A stretch of DNA of 64,000 nucleotides, from positions 10,301,501-10,365,500 of the forward strand of contig CANTUQ010000043.1 in assembly GCA_947683425.1 (NCBI GenBank), given 5' to 3'. A program made the translations under genes and the position numbers. The DNA comes from Excoecaria cochinchinensis. Lineage: Eukaryota > Streptophyta > Magnoliopsida > Malpighiales > Euphorbiaceae. Positions 62,089 to 64,000 of this stretch are shown here, piece after piece (within the stretch, counting starts at the first letter, position 1; the number at the start of each line of letters is the position of its first letter). The notes beneath the pieces were generated by a model. It was given only the letters and a program-made list of their open reading frames with translations, was not told the origin of the DNA and ran no database searches.

Positions 62089-64000
62089 TGTCACACCCCG
62101 TGTGCCCCCTAGTTGAATGAGCCATATATGTATATGTGTGCATTTGCATAAGTTTTTTATAATAAGGGCATTTTGGTAATATTGCATGTTTTAAGAGTTT
62201 CTCTTGCATGTGGGTGCATGCATGGTGCTTTGGTGTGAATTAGTTGGGACAGAATTGTGTGTGTCCAAGCGCACCATTGTAGTGTGTGTTCATGAGAGTT
62301 TCATCATGTGTGGTTGAGTGCACCATAGTAGGATATGCACTAGTGAGTTATTGTAGTGTGTAGACATGCATATGTTTGTAGGGTGTGTGTTAGGAGTTGC
62401 ACTTGTGTGTGTTACTCACACATGAGTAGGATGCATTAGTAGGGATAGTCTTGTGTGTATGTGAGGCATGTCTTTTGGGTGTGAGTGATCAAATCCCACC
62501 AATGGAGAATTGACACTTGTCTAGGGTTAAGGAAAAAGAAAAAGAAAAAGGAAAGAGGAGAGAAGGGAACGGTGGCTGCCTTCATTCCCGTTCTTCTTCT
62601 CCCTCACTCTCTTCTTCTTCCTTTTCTCTTCCTCCAAGAACCCTATCTTGGAATCAAGGCTTAGTTGGTGGAAATTGATCATTGTTTAGCATTTTAAAGG
62701 TAAATCTACTGCATTTATTCTCATTTTCTTCATTTGGTTCTCCATCTTCTTCTCTTTCTTTCTTATTTTCGGAAATGGGTTTGAAGTGGGTTTTGTGTTT
62801 CTGTGTTGGGTTGCTTTTGTTGCTTAGTTGAACCTCCTCGTGAACCGAAGGGTAAAGAGAAGGTCGGACCAAGTGGAACTAAATAATAGGAGCAAAGGAT
62901 TTTGAAGGTTTGGGAATTTCTTGCTTTTGCATGTGAATATGTTCATGTATGTGTTTTGATGATTTCTTGGAATTAGGTTGTTAGATGTTCTTTATTTTGA
63001 TGTATATGATATGGGTATTTGCTTTGAAGTTTGGATCCTGCAAAGGCATGAGTTAATTAGGGTCATTTTAGAATGGATGTGGTTTGATGCATGAATTGGG
63101 TTTTTGATTGATTCTTGGAATTGAATGTGTAAGTTGAGGGATTGTATGAAGTTTAATGTTAATAAATGTTGTATTATGGTTGATAATGTTAAAGAATGGC
63201 TGGATTGGAGGTAAGTAACCTTGGATTGAGTTTTGTGTGGTTGGATGAGGTTTTGGAAGAGGAAAATCTGCAGAATTTCTGCAGATTTTCGAAGTCCCGA
63301 CGCTGTCGCGATCGCGACAACTGCCGCGATCGCGACAGAGAGCGGGGTTGGGAGCTTCGCCGTCGCGAGCACGCGACATCTGTCGCGAACCTGCGACAGC
63401 TGAAGTGTTGTGTACTCTCTGTTGCGACCACGACGACTGTCGCGATCGCGACAGAGCATATCGTTGGCCAAGTGCTATCGCGAGCACGCGATCTGTCGCA
63501 AGCCCGCGACAACACCAAGTGACCTCTGTCATGATCGCGACAACCGTCACGAGCGCGGTAGAGCCTGGCCCTTCCGTCCTCCTCGCGGTCGCGAAATCCG
63601 TCCCGCGCGTGCAGCGAAGAGACTTTGGTCTCTATCGCGAGCGCGACAGACGTCGCGAGCGCGACAGTCCCCTATTTGCTGAATGAATTTTCTTTCATTC
63701 CTTGTGGCTTGAACTTCAGTTTTCTTTAGCAGTTATGAGATTTATGCTTGGTATTCTATGAATAAAATGCAAGTATAACTATAGTATGATTATGTTCATT
63801 TGATGATGATGATTTTGGAAGTTATGAAATGGATAGATTGGCTTATGTATGACCTGCTAGAGTCTAGTAAGTGGATAGTTAGGTATGCCTAATAGAGTCT
63901 TTGCTGCAGCTTCTGTTTTCTGTTTGGACCCCGATCAGGTCCTCGAATGGTTCCTCGCGAACCCTTATCCGAAAGGATCTTGTTTAAGATCCCCTTTGTA
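62089..64000 (+). repeat. Chromovirus LTR A3 (runs off the window)
   Basis: It starts TGTCACACCCCGTGTGCCCC. GAGCCATATATG and the GGGCATTTTGGTAA block match A2. It has a donor TTAAAG/GTAAATC at 62700, a dense GTCGCGATCGCGACA cluster at 63298-63670, a TTAGGTATGCCTAA palindrome near 63879 and GGACCCCGATCAGGTCC near 63925. The window ends inside the hairpin region. Confidence 0.9.
63298..63670 (+). repeat. Palindromic module cluster, GTCGCGATCGCGACA type (A3)
   Basis: About fourteen copies or half-copies of TCGCGA(T/G)CGCGA occur, many extended to GTCGCGATCGCGACA. They are spaced irregularly by 15-40 bp. Variants such as TCATGATCGCGAC and TCGCAAGCCCGCGAC look like CpG decay. Other copies of this module type lie in LTRs D, E1, E2, F, J and A1. 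Confidence 0.9.

Noticed and set aside
63298..63670. CRISPR-like look of repeated short palindromes with spacers
   Set aside because: Repeat units vary in length and sequence, spacers are irregular, the units lie inside LTRs of several families, and the context is a plant genome.

Overview
This window is a block of nested plant LTR retrotransposons. I find no host gene, tRNA, rRNA, CRISPR array or prokaryotic-style operon. The repeated LTR starts (TGTNACACCCC), 5-bp target-site duplications, plant-type splice sites and Ty3/gypsy gag-pol remnants point to a seed plant, probably a flowering plant with a large repeat-rich genome. The species cannot be named from the sequence.

Two lineages dominate. 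(1) Chromovirus-like elements (probably Tekay/Del clade) have very long LTRs of 2.2-3.8 kb that start TGTNACACCCC or TGT..GTACCCTAG and end GGGGTGTTACA. One has an initiator-tRNA-Met type primer site, and chromodomain-type pol remnants remain. I label these LTR families A, D, E, F, H, I, J and K. (2) Tat/Ogre-like elements start TGTAAGCAC or TGTAGACACCGGG, end GTCACA, and have primer sites of the type TGGCGACTCC/TGGTGACTCT. They carry a Tat-type gag zinc knuckle and non-autonomous internal regions. I label these B1, B2, C1, C2 and G.

Layout: 1-611 minus-strand A LTR fragment; 612-1690 Tat 3' tail; 1691-4845 minus-strand chromovirus I (LTR plus pol end); 4846-5285 LTR 3' fragment; 5286-8020 pol end split by solo LTR J (5555-7776); 8033-9707 3' LTR K, cut by Tat LTR C1 (9708), itself cut by Tat element C2 (11015). 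C2 probably runs to its 3' LTR start at 37848 and contains B1 (14502-25950), chromovirus D (about 27538-33977) and solo LTR E1 (34534-37601). From 37891 a second stack follows: LTR A1 is cut by H, H by A2, and A2 by solo LTR F (40618-44463) and by Tat element B2 (from 46420). B2 contains solo LTR L (49453-50806), solo LTR E2 (51686-54559) and Tat element G (56375 on), which is cut by A3 (62089 to the window end).

The best-preserved element is B1: two 2,096-bp LTRs, gag, a truncated protease, no reverse transcriptase or integrase, and then a second transcription unit. That unit has its own TATA box, the same GC-rich motif found beside the LTR TATA box, a predicted 5'-UTR intron, and an Athila-ORF1-like reading frame broken by four C-to-T stop codons.

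The signals least explained by standard annotation lie inside the chromovirus LTRs. They hold a row of short perfect hairpins whose pairing is kept while the sequence changes between families. Next come exchangeable clusters of GC-rich palindromes, and then a conserved donor/acceptor pair that would make an intron inside the LTR.
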